Assembly (NCBI GenBank): GCA_949128115.1 | Contig: OX421965.1 | Location: 28,391,681-28,455,680, forward strand | Direction: 5' to 3' | From: Anaspis maculata | Taxonomy: Eukaryota; Arthropoda; Insecta; Coleoptera; Scraptiidae | DNA: 64,000 bases | In this document: in pieces, positions 33,985 to 44,688 of the stretch | Numbering within the stretch: the stretch's first letter is position 1 | Layout: each line of letters starts with the position of its first letter | Made by a program: the position numbers and the translations under genes | Notes under the pieces: model-generated | The model's database searches: none | What the model was told of the DNA's origin: nothing | Seen by the model: only the letters and a program-made list of their open reading frames with translations

Positions 33985-35765
33985 ACGACTCCGCCTAGAC
34001 GTGCTGGTGACGAACCGCACAGGCTCTCCTCTCCGTAGCGCCTAGACGTGCTGGTGACGAACCGCACAGGCTCTCCTCTCCATAGCGCCTAGACGTGCTG
34101 GTGACAAACCACACAGGCTCTCCTCTCCATAGCGCCTAGACGTGCTGGTGACAAACCACACAGGCTCTCCTCTCCATAGCGCCTAGACGTGCTGGTGACA
34201 AACCACACAGGCTCTCCTCTCCATAGCGCCTAGGCGTGCTGGTGACGAACCGCACAGGCTTTCCTCTCCATAGCGCCTAGACGTGCTGGTGACGAACCGC
34301 ACAGGCTCTCCTTTCCTCCCGATTCGCCCAACGTGTCTGGTGTCAAACCACACGGGCTCTCATCCGACTGACCCAACGTGCCTGGTGCATAACCACACGG
34401 GTCTTTCCTCTCGATTCGCCCAACGTGCTTGGTGTCAAACCACACGGGCTCTCCTCCGACTGACCCAACGTGCCTGGTGCATAACCACACGGGTCTTTCC
34501 TCTCGATTCGCCCAACGTGCTTGGTGGCAAACCACACGGGCTCTCCTCCGACTGACCCAACGTGCCTGGTGCATAACCACACGGGTCTTTCCTCTCGATT
34601 CGCCCAACGTGCTTGGTGTCAAACCACACGGGCTCTCCTCCGACTGACCCAACGTGCCTGGTGCATAAACCACACAGGCTCTCCTCTCCATAGCGCCTAG
34701 GCGTGCTGGTGACGAACCGCACAGGCTTTCCTCTCCATAGCGCCTAGACGTGCTGGTGACGAACCGCACAGGCTCTCCTTTCCTCCCGATTCGCCCAACG
34801 TGTCTGGTGTCAAACCACACGGGCTCTCATCCGACTGACCCAACGTGCCTGGTGCATAACCACACGGGTCTTTCCTCTCGATTCGCCCAACGTGCTTGGT
34901 GTCAAACCACACGGGCTCTCCTCCGACTGACCCAACGTGCCTGGTGCATAACCACACGGGTCTTTCCTCTCGATTCGCCCAACGTGCTTGGTGGCAAACC
35001 ACACGGGCTCTCCTCCGACTGACCCAACGTGCCTGGTGCATAACCACACGGGTCTTTCCTCTCGATTCGCCCAACGTGCTTGGTGTCAAACCACACGGGC
35101 TCTCCTCCGACTGACCCAACGTGCCTGGTGCATAAACCACACAGGCTCTCCTCTCCATAGCGCCTAGGCGTGCTGGTGACGAACCGCACAGGCTTTCCTC
35201 TCCATAGCGCCTAGACGTGCTGGTGACGAACCGCACAGGCTCTCCTTTCCTCCCGATTCGCCCAACGTGTCTGGTGTCAAACCACACGGGCTCTCCTCCG
35301 ACTGACCCAACGTGCCTGGTGCATAACCACACGGGTCTTTCCTCTCGATTCGCCCAACGTGCTTGGTGTCAAACCACACGGGCTCTCCTCCGACTGACCC
35401 AACGTGCCTGGTGCATAACCACACGGGTCTTTCCTCTCGATTCGCCCAACGTGCTTGGTGTCAAACCACACGGGTCTTTCCTCCCGATTCGCCCAACGTG
35501 TCTGGTGTCAAACCACACGGGCTCTCCTCCGACTGACCCAACGTGCCTGGTGCATAACCACACGGGTCTTTCCTCTCGATTCGCCCAACGTGCTTGGTGT
35601 CAAACCACACGGGCTCTCCTCCGACTGACCCAACGTGCCTGGTGCATAACCACACGGGTCTTTCCTCTCGATTCGCCCAACGTGCTTGGTGTCAAACCAC
35701 ACGGGTCTTTCCTCCCGATTCGCCCAACGTGTCTGGTGTCAAACCGCACGGGCTCTCCTCCATAC
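33985..35765 (+). repeat. minisatellite with 46-47-bp units and 467-bp higher-order repeat
   Basis: All units share a core like CGTGCTGGTGWCRAACCRCA followed by CRGGCTCTCCTC. Type A units (47 bp, GCCTAGACGTGC...CCATAGC) form the left block, about seven copies to 34310. Type B is a 92-bp dimer of GATTCGCCCAACGTG and GACTGACCCAACGTG halves. A mixed block of A and B units repeats with period 467 bp (starts near 34214, 34681 and 35148). The first two copies are essentially identical and the third diverges after about 35290. Long overlapping open frames occur on both strands (up to 230 residues), because the units lack stops. Period lengths are not multiples of three, so this is not a repeat protein. 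Confidence 0.92.
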
Positions 35766-35904
35766 GCACACGTCCAAGCGCGCCAAGCCTACACAGACTC
35801 GTGCAACGTTTTCGCTAACAAATCTCTTTGTCCTCGTGCCATCATCTACGACCCCCGACTCTCGAGCAGGAATCTACGATCGCTCCCCCCCTTTTTATTT
35901 TTTA

Positions 35905-35972
35905 AATAAAAGAATCTACAGACCCTCGTCTTTTCATTTTCCACGTTTTTAACAAAACGTGGTGGCGCCCGA
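35905..35972 (+). terminator. AATAAA, 9-bp hairpin and primer-binding-site-like motif after the minisatellite
   Basis: AATAAA at 35905-35910 is followed by CCACGTTTT-TAAC-AAAACGTGG (35941-35962), a perfect 9-bp stem. TGGCGCCCGA (35963-35972) comes directly after it and matches the first ten bases of a tRNA-Lys-type primer binding site. This could be the 3' end of a long terminal repeat or simply of a non-coding transcript. No gag-pol ORF follows. Confidence 0.4.
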
Positions 35973-35999
35973 GCACCTAACCGGCCCCCACCCTCGACT

Positions 36000-37735
36000 A
36001 GGTCGAGGAGAGTGCACGCTACCCAAGCAGTAGCGTCACAATTCAAGTATTTATTAAAATTATCATCATAATTAGTGATTAGTTGGTGACCCTATGCAGG
36101 TTGGGGGACGCAAACCACGGTGACAAGGCTGCCACCTACTCAGAAACTCTACCGCATACTTATTTTCTATCAGTCACCAGCTTCCATACGCAGGCGGATG
36201 GAATATCATAGATACAAAGCTTCCGAGCTTTGAATGCATCAACAATTTTGAAAACTGGTACTTCTGTTTAAAAGTAACAGCCAGCGGTTTAAAAACAGCC
36301 AGCCTGATGCCGCGCCGCATTTTGTATGTCAACCCCAATGACATACACGCCCTCTCCTTCAGTGTGTACTATCTAATGTACCAAATGACTTCTGACAGAT
36401 CTGAGTAGGTGTCAAAGGCGCCCGCACGGTTGGTGGACTTCAGTTCACGAAGTGACGTGTGCTTTTAGAAAAGCGCAGGATATTATGCGCTAATGACTCG
36501 AGTAAAACTTCAAACCCAACCCTGGAAACGGCACCGAATCACGCCACCTAGATTCCTTGTTATTAGCGAGCTCTGCTGCACCAGGTCCTTGCCCTGCTCT
36601 AGCTACAGGATCGCATGACGGAATGTTTGCAAAGACACCGTGTGAAGTTTGCTGCCATTACACACAAAAGCTTGATGTTTTGCTTTGACGTGCAAAAGTG
36701 CACACAAACCTCCACCATCGCACGTCACACCGACCGACCAGAGACCACTTGAAAGGCGCCCTTAGACCTAATGAAATTTCCGCTGAAAGGGAAACGCCGT
36801 TGAGTATTATAACTAGTAATTAATTATCCTTAATTGCGCGAGGGTGAGAGCACAAAAAACAAGGGGTATCGGATGACCAAGGCGCGCTCCATTTCAATAT
36901 TCTTAAGTGTTTGGTGGATATGGACGCCGCGACGCGCGCTCTTTGAGAAGTGAAAAGTTTCAAAAGATCGATCGGGACTATCGGAAGGTGAAGTGGACCG
37001 GAATAAGGGGGTGCGCTCTCTGCGATCGCAAAATAAATAAAAAGTTTACTTTTGTGTGCTGCTAGATGTAGAACCAACAAATTCCCCCTCTGGTATTTTA
37101 ATGGCAATAAGGGGGGCGGGTGGTGGTTTGCCGAGTCCTACCGTCACCGGCGGCGTTTGGAAGAGAAAAACGTCGAAGCGCAAGTTTGATTCTTGCGGTT
37201 GTAGGTGAAATGAGGAAGGTATTATGCAAAAGCAAAAGTATATTATTATTCGGCATCGGTGTTTCTGAAGTTCAAGTTTTGTTTGTTCGAGGTAAGCACT
37301 TGTATATACTTCTACTTGTTGGTAATGGGGTAGGTGCTCCGATCCGGGCCGGGGATTTCCTTTAAGCTCGACTTCTTATAAAAGAGCGGAGAATTAGAGC
37401 AAAGAATAGCAACTTCAATGAATCGTTGAAGCTTTTCCGATTGTAAGATTACAACAACATAAGCAAAACTTTGTTGAAGGAGTTCTGGTATATAGTATTA
37501 AGGTGCTTATATTAAGTATCCTCTTCTCTTTTTCCGAGTATTTGGAAATTTCATAAAATTTAATCAATTTTCTTTATTGAATACTTTACTTTAAAACTTT
37601 ATGATTTGAATAAGGCATAGGTAGTAGGCATTCTACTCTAGTGCAATGGCTGTGGCTCGCTATGGCTTGCGTCAGCAAGGTGCTTCCTTTCGAGTACCTA
37701 CCTAAAACCAATCACTGCTCGCTCGTTGAATAATA
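36000..37735. other. no gene recognised
   Basis: Contains GC-rich patches (36890-37030, 37110-37150) and short ORFs without recognisable domains. TTGGTGACCC at 36084 is a weak resemblance to a second primer-binding-site type. Confidence 0.35.
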
Positions 37736-37737
37736 TA

Positions 37738-37862
37738 CAGGTGGCCCAATGAAAACGACACAGACAGATTTTCGGGCATTTCACCTCATTCTTGAAAAAA
37801 AAAACTCCGGACAGGTTTGATTTTTATATCAAGGGGGACATCTGAAAAATGCATTGGCGGTC
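37738..37862. mobile_element. left-end fragment of foldback family I
   Basis: CAGGTGGCCCAATGAAAAC, TTTTCGGGCATTTCACCTCA and GGGGGACATCTGAAA follow the order of the left arm at 3477-3600. One G of the CAGGGTG terminus is missing. The rest of the element is absent. Confidence 0.75.
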
Positions 37863-38261
37863 GCCCCTGTCGCCCGTGCACAGAACTTGAATGCAGATCT
37901 TTCAATAAAAATTCATATCTTCATTGTTAGACTTCGGATTAACAAAAATCTGAAATGGCGCAAAGGCGAAGCCTCAGCCTTTGTGGTTTTATGTCTAAAA
38001 TTGAAAGAATTTATTTTTTTCGCAAACGGGGACCTCTTGACGGCAGAGTAATTTTGCACCAGTTTACATATCACCCTGTAGAAGCTTTATTTAAAGTTAC
38101 TGAATGTTCGGCGTCAATCCTTCAAATGAACGAAGGATTAGCCTTTCGAGCAAAGCAAACCGTATTGAAATCACTGGTAGCATTTGAAAATTATACCATT
38201 TTCAAAAAGGGTATAATTTTCGAGGTGGACACATTGACTGTTGCGCAGTTTATACAAAATA

Positions 38262-39918
38262 GTCCAGGAGCATATTATGTAAATAAAAAGCATTCCGTGG
38301 GATTTTGAATGAAAGAGCATAGCGACCATGTGGAATACATTCCTTGAATGGGCAGCAATCACACCTCACCGGGTGTTTTGCTTGAATTTCTTGCAGGGGA
38401 TTTATACAGGGTGAAACAGGAGAAAAAAAGAAAAAAATATATTCCGTGAACTATTCGCCCCGTGCGAAGTACAGAGTGGGGGTAACGAAACCGATCACAG
38501 CGCTTTATGTGGACAAAAAGAGCAACATTGATGGCTCGGCACTGTGTGATTGGGCTGTCAATTTTCTGATGTTTGATGTCATTTATGTCAATTTGACAGT
38601 GGAAATAATTGAAATAATTGACAACCAACTGTCACAACAGATGCCACGTGGTTGACTGACAGTTTGTCAATGACAAAGTCTATGTTGACAAAGCACTTAA
38701 CCACAAAATAATGACAGTTCAGGCCAGCGATCTGTCCTTTATGACATTTCAGCCATCTGTAATTTATGACATGAGTGACGTTTTGCGCCTACAAAGTTGC
38801 GGACGCCAGGTGACGCTGGCGTCGTGCACGGTGCGAATAAAAGGTGGAACGGTACAAATCACCAGGTGGATGCCCGACTTGATGCTTTTGAAGGTTTTTC
38901 TTGAAAAATTGACATTCGTGGTGAATAGAGTGAAAAACAAGAAAACTTGAAAATTAAATTTATTATTTTGAAAAAATCATCGTCGAAAAAACGAAACCGT
39001 GTCGAATTTGAGAATGGACCTACACGACGCCCAATGCAATCTACTCCCGATATCAGTTGAAATTTTATCGAAAAAAGTCAATCCCTCACCAGAAAAGGGC
39101 AGATGAGTTGAGTTTTGCACCAAACACGGGTCGTCCTGGTCAAAATCCAAACGAGCGGCCGTCTCCGGTGATAATGGCCAGAAGAAAATTTTAAAACTCG
39201 TAACGTCCAACTGCGAATTGGTGGAAAGCTGAAACTGCAGGCTTGATTTAATTCTTTTGTTTTGTTGCTTCTTACCAAATTTGGCTCCAATCCATCAGAT
39301 AGATATTGAATAATTAAATGGCAAAGTTTTTTAGGTAAGATTACGAAGCTGTGTGTGTCTGTGTCTGTAATCTTCCACGATAACAGCCGCAACGTTAATT
39401 CGATCAACTTGAAATTCGGTATGCGGACATGATTTTGCCGTCGAATGAGTCTGTTACGTTTTGGTTGTAATCTGTCAAACGGAAATGTCACTATCAAAAA
39501 TGACAGAAAGCATATGTCACGTAACTTGACTCACAATATGTCTTTTGAAAGCCCTTGAAAAACTGTATTCAAAATTGTTGAAAGTATTGCTTCGCATGAC
39601 ATCTGTCAGATATTAAAAAATGTCAAAGTTCAAAGCTTTGTTATTTATTTCTTCAAAATTTATTCAATGGATTGGGATCAAATTCGGCAGAAATCAACAT
39701 AACAACAGAATCAAATCACGTATGCAGTTTAAGCTCTCCACCTTTCCCCAGTCTGGAGCTACAAATTTTTATCAATTTTTTCCGTTTCACCCTGTATAAA
39801 TTTCTGCAAGAAATTCAAGCAAAACACCCTTAGATTGCTGGCCATCTAAGGAATGTATTCCACATAGTCGCTATGCTCTTTCATTCAAAATCCCACGGGA
39901 TTACATAAGCTCCTGGAC
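38262..39918. mobile_element. TA-flanked element with about 155-bp terminal inverted repeats (family D)
   Basis: The ends GTCCAGGAGC / GCTCCTGGAC are flanked by TA at 38260-38261 and 39919-39920. The terminal repeats run inward to TATACAGGGTGAAAC (38405) and its reverse complement (39783). Unlike the other foldbacks, the 1.3-kb interior is not palindromic. It contains clusters of TGACA/TGTCA (38565-38770 and 39475-39625). No transposase ORF was recognised. Confidence 0.8.
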
Positions 39919-40184
39919 TAAAAGGGGTGGATAAAGACTAAATGCAATTAAGCTAGGTTAAAAGTTGACATTACAACATTGACTGTAGTTTCGAGTGGCA
40001 ATCATTTGGACATTTGGTGCAAAACATGGTATGGAAATAATAACAGTCATAATCACAATTTTACAAACACCATACGAAGAGACTAATTCAGTTCAATTTG
40101 CAGTTTAAAAAGGTTGAGTGTACAGAGTACATACCAAAGCGAGTGCGAGATGGTTTGAGGCACATTTTCGATACTTTCACTTTC

Positions 40185-40208
40185 TCCTGCCGCCTTAAGG
40201 CGGCAGGA
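40185..40208. repeat. 24-bp perfect palindrome
   Basis: TCCTGCCGCC-TTAA-GGCGGCAGGA reads identically on both strands. It lies in unassigned sequence next to a (TACTTG/TACTAC)-rich stretch (40225-40310). Confidence 0.85.
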
Positions 40209-40571
40209 ACTGTCTGCTTCTATCGGTACTGGTTGTTGCTGTACTCTGGTCTGATACTGATGATACTACTTGTACTACTGCTTGTACTTGTACTACTCTC
40301 GTACTCGAACTGCTCTGGTCCCTGGATAGGACGCTCCCCTTTCTATACAGCTGGAGAAATCCTTTGTCCCTTTGTGTTGTGCAGAATCGTGCCTTATCTT
40401 TCTACAGCGGCCCGTCGATTCAGGGAAAAAACACTTCTATTGAACAATTTTGGCTTTAGTACTTGACATTTATTACGCTGTAATTAGGGTTTTCTTCAAA
40501 TTAGCTCTACAGGGGGACTTTTAGATAGAAAATTTCTAGTCAAATAATTGCACTACGTGCGTCATTGCTAT

Positions 40572-41143
40572 TGTTATGATATTTCGCGTACGGGTTCGAA
40601 TATAATTGAGACGATTGTTTTTAAACAACACACTGTTTATTTCGGCGTACTACTACAATAAATGCCAACAATTATCCACTTGGAATTATTTCGCAGGTAC
40701 TTCGCTTATTTCGCACTTGTTCGCTTCCACATTCAATACTGCCGCGAGCTCCCGGCTGACGCCTTATATAAGGCCTCCGAATAATGTTCCCGAAGTTTCT
40801 GTCTGCTTCCAGCAAATTCCATGAGGGTCTGGCATATGCGGTTTCTAGATCATTCCCGAATAATCGCACTCGTTACCCGTATGCTTTCCATGTGTTCTGG
40901 AATCTGCGCCTCCGCCAAAGTGGACTGATGTGCCTTGATCGAACGTTCAAGTCTCCATTGGGTTCACATACAAGAACGCTCTGGAATGCACGAGATCGCT
41001 CCAGACTTCTACACTGCGATCTAATGGTGGAAAGATCGAGAAACATCGAGTGTTTACCTATATGTACAAGATCGCCGCTCGTAGCACTATTGTAGTTAGG
41101 CTATAACCCAGACTTATCTTCGTTAGCGTACGTCTGGGTTCCA
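40572..41143 (-). mobile_element. solo LTR with heat-shock-type promoter
   Basis: A 572-bp unit begins TGTTATGATATTTCGCG and ends GTCTGGGTTCCA on the plus strand, flanked on both sides by GCTAT (40567-40571 and 41144-41148). That is a perfect 5-bp target duplication. Its promoter faces the minus strand. On that strand the LTR runs TGGAACCCAGACG ... ATATCATAACA, with TATATAAGG at 40763-40772, an initiator-like GCAGTATT about 30 bp downstream, and AATAAACAGTG near 40640 as poly(A) signal, so U3-R-U5 order is intact. No internal coding region flanks it, so it is what remains after recombination between two LTRs. The family is not identified. Confidence 0.82.
40780..41060 (-). promoter_or_regulatory. 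cluster of heat-shock elements in the solo LTR U3
   Basis: At least five groups of alternating nGAAn/nTTCn pentamers lie upstream of the TATA box. On the plus strand they read GTTCCCGAAGTTTCT (beginning about 12 bp beyond the TATA box), TTTCTAGATCATTCCCGAAT, GTTCTGGAAT, CGAACGTTCA and AGAACGCTCTGGAAT. GGAAAGATCGAGAAA further out is a weaker sixth. Three or more contiguous pentamers are the accepted signature of HSF binding sites, and the first group occupies the position usual in hsp promoters. Confidence 0.75.
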
Positions 41144-41499
41144 GCTATTCTTGATATTTTTCGTGTCGTGACGTGAATGAGGTTTATCTTTAATTTGGCT
41201 CTAAGAATTTCTGCAGCTGTGTTTGTGTTAGCCTGCGTCATTCTGTTCTTTGAAAAACCTCGCTTTCCTGGTCACTTCCTATTTCCAATCATTATAATTT
41301 TTTCGTGGCTACGTTATAAAAAAATGATGCTTTACTTTACGTCTAGAACCTGAAGGGTAATTTGATAAACTTCCAATTGTAAGTGAATCAAATTCAAATG
41401 AAGGAATTACTTGATATAATTTTTGTGACTACTCATTAGATTATTGAAAACTACTTTCTCTCCCTGGGCACCACAGTAGGTAAGTACTTCCAGTACTTA

Positions 41500-41631
41500 C
41501 AGTGGCGGACTTAAAAATAGCACCACCTTTACAAAATCAAGAAGCTAATCCTCATTGTCATTGCAGTGTCAAACAATGCAAATTCGACTGCTTGGTTTAG
41601 AAGGGTGATGCAATTTTCAAGTCTGCCACTG
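41500..41631. mobile_element. 132-bp hAT-like MITE
   Basis: The ends CAGTGGCGGACTTAAAAA and TTTTCAAGTCTGCCACTG are inverted with few mismatches. The CAGTGGC start is hAT-like. No exact 8-bp duplication is visible. Confidence 0.7.
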
Positions 41632-41639
41632 TGCCTACT

Positions 41640-44600
41640 GAAACAACAATCATGGTTGTATTAAAGAGACGATACATACAGGAAATTGATTGATAAGACT
41701 CCTGCACAGTGCACTCACTCACGCGCGTCTCGTCTCGCGCAATCCAACTCAATATATTATTGTGCATCTGTCACACTCTACATATCACATTTATCAAGGC
41801 GCCAGAATCTAGCTTGCATCGTAACCATTCGTGTCAACGCAACACATTATTTCATAGCTTTCTCCAATGAAGAAAGCCGTGAAATTGATTATATTGTGAC
41901 CTTGGTGATGGCTACCACAAAAGCATCAACTGGAGCAATGAAAAAAAAACGACCAAGAGAACTCTGTTAGGCATAGAAATAGAATCTCTAAGATAATCCA
42001 CGAGCTCTACCCCTCTTTCTTGTGTTCCCCTCGAGCTGCAAGTGCTGCTTGGATTGAGGCATTTCCTTCTCATACCATCATAACAAACAAGCCATATTCT
42101 GAGCTATAATATCAACCTTAATGCAACTGCAAACAAATATCGCATTTCAAGACGATATTGCACGTCTTTCCAGTTTTCATTCAAACGTACCTAGATATTG
42201 GTGAGGATATAAAAGGTAAGACGATTTGCATATTGAAAGTTCCCGGCAGTATTAATCCATAAAGCAGATTTGAAGCTTCCGCCGTTTAGGCCTCACGAAT
42301 TGTTTTTTTATCTTTATTACGGCGCCCCATCCGAGAGCGTTTATCTTTATGGCCGTGTAAAACTATGCCCTTAAAATATTTAGTGCTTGCCTTAAACTTG
42401 CGCTCGCATAAAGAAGTGCGTCGTCCCACTCCGTGGACTTACTTTTAACGCACCACCGCCATGGCAAAATTCAAGGGGCAAAATTACCGGGGGAGCCACT
42501 CGAGCGTTGGCTCCATTACCACGAACCCACAATCCCACGGAATAAACAACGAAACAGAGTACATCAGTTCAAACTCTACAACCCTGAAACTTGTACAATT
42601 GCCACCACGGTTGTTAATTTAATTCAGCCGTTAATTACGGAGTCGCAAGAACAACTTTTGGATTTGGGCCAGCCGGGTCTAGTGGATATTCGCATTTCTT
42701 GCTTTGAAACAATCCAATCAATTTTTAATCTAATGAAGTCTCACCCTTGGTCCTGCCTCATCCTATATCAAGCAACTGAAACATTCTAGTGTTGATGACC
42801 GTGTTACGAACTTCCTCATCAAGTTTTTGCGAAATGAGGTCTGGGTGAGTTGTAGGTAGGTATACTTACAACCAAGATTTCGGCGTATTTATTGGTTGAG
42901 GGATGAGGGTTGTTGAGGCTCATCAGTTCAGGCCACGATGTTCAGGCAAACTCAAAATTACCTGCCAGTAGGTAACACTACTCTTATATGCAACTCGCAG
43001 TAGGTACTCGCAACTATTATACATGATTATACAGCGAAACCAAATCGTTCGTAACATGGTTAACGACATGCCCCGTTATAACAAGTTTTGATAACAAGAT
43101 TTTTTAACCATCAAAAACTCGGGAACGTAAAACGCAATCGGAGGAGAGAAAAACGCGCTGGCGGCAGTTTCGTGCGCGGGAATTGAGATTTTATACCTCA
43201 ATAAAACAATAAATTTCCTTAATACGGGGCCGTAATGGAGTTTACACGTACGGCGTTTGACCCCAATATGCACTGTGCCTCCAATGGGATTGCAGAGCTG
43301 CAATGACTGTAATTTTCAGATTCAGAAATTTCTAGTCGATTCCTTGTTCCTTCGCATATTAGAATCCGATATTGTGGACTTTGAACTGTAGCTTGCGCTA
43401 CTCGCACTCGTAGGTACGTCATATGTCTGCATTACGTACTGGAATAATAACAAGGGACGGATATCTACCATGTGAAAGTACACTGGGTAGGTAGGTACTT
43501 GGAGATATCGTAATCAATTTCCACTGCGGCCTGAAAACCGATGTTGAACCTGCTTTTCCGAGTTTCCTGGTATATGGAGTGCCCATGTTTACCTATTCAT
43601 TTTAATCGTTTGACATTATAAATAAGTAGGTATGAATATTGTAAAACAAATTTCGGTTTTTTGTTCGCTTAGTTCTACTAGCTATTTCTATCTACTAGTA
43701 TCAGTAAACATGACACGACCACTTTACTCTCCCTCCACTCTTCTAGCTCCTAATTGCTTGAAATAAGAGAAATCACCTAAACGGGGGAACGAGAAAATGG
43801 AATAAGTGGAAGTGCACAGTGAATCAAACACTCTCTCACCGGAACAAATGGAACGGAACACGATTCGTACCTAAACGTAGGTATTCCTTACGTAAACGGA
43901 AGTCTAGAAACAATAAGATGACAAGAACCATATACTGCTAGAGATGCTCAATAATGTTTCTTCTTATCAGCATTTCTTTGAGTTATTGGAATCATTGAAC
44001 TAGAAATGTTCTCATTTTTCATTCAATTCCAACTTCAATTTCAACCGTGTAGGAAAACATTTTCACCACAGACATACAGGCTGAGTTATGTAACGATTCG
44101 GTAAGTTAAATCGACTTTGAACCAAGTTCAACGGCTAAAGTCATAATAACTTTGACTTGAATTGAATTAAAATCTCGGGTCGGCGGGACTAACTCTTTCC
44201 ACCCAGTTCCATCAAGATACCTGATCAAGATTTACAAGATTTCTTAACTTTATCATCCAGAATCCAGATACAATTTTAAAATAGGCTACGAAATTAATAC
44301 TGAAAGGGCAAGCGCAAGAAAACTGTCGCGGTTGCACTGGGTTAAAATACTTAATTCAAGAAAAGGTTTCAACAGAAGCAGTACACTGTCTAAAGACATA
44401 ACATGAGTCTGGAGGATTCACTATATTACCAGCCGGTAAAGGAACCATATGGCTCCCGTACAGCTTTCGAAGAGTTACTTCAAAGTGAGCTCTAAAGGGT
44501 GGACTTGAACTATGGCTGATTATTCTCACGAAAACTCAAGGATTCAAAACGAGTTAAGCAGTCAAGTCTGAACATGAAACAGGATGGATCTGCGGAGAAA

Positions 44601-44680
44601 GTACCAGTTTGCCAGTTGGTGTCCTGTCTGTGAATGAGTTACGACCCTTCTATCAAAAGCTGAGTTATGACCCCAGTTTT
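41640..44680. other. no gene recognised
   Basis: About 3 kb without a convincing exon. The ORF at 42433-42789 (118 codons) has no recognisable motif or homologue in memory. Several TAGGTAGGTAC-type low-complexity patches occur (43490). Confidence 0.35.
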
Positions 44681-44688
44681 AGGTAATA

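Noticed and set aside
34230..35909. Long open frames (up to 230 residues) on both strands across 34230-35909, resembling a repeat protein
   Set aside because: They are by-products of a stop-poor minisatellite. Unit lengths (46-47, 92, 467) are not multiples of three, so no constant peptide repeat is maintained, and equivalent frames exist on both strands.
36084..36098. TGGTGACCC as a tRNA-Trp-type primer binding site
   Set aside because: Only nine matching bases, no LTR end directly before it and no gag-pol after it.
42433..42789. 118-codon ORF
   Set aside because: No known motif, no splice signals, and no upstream promoter; length is within chance for this window.
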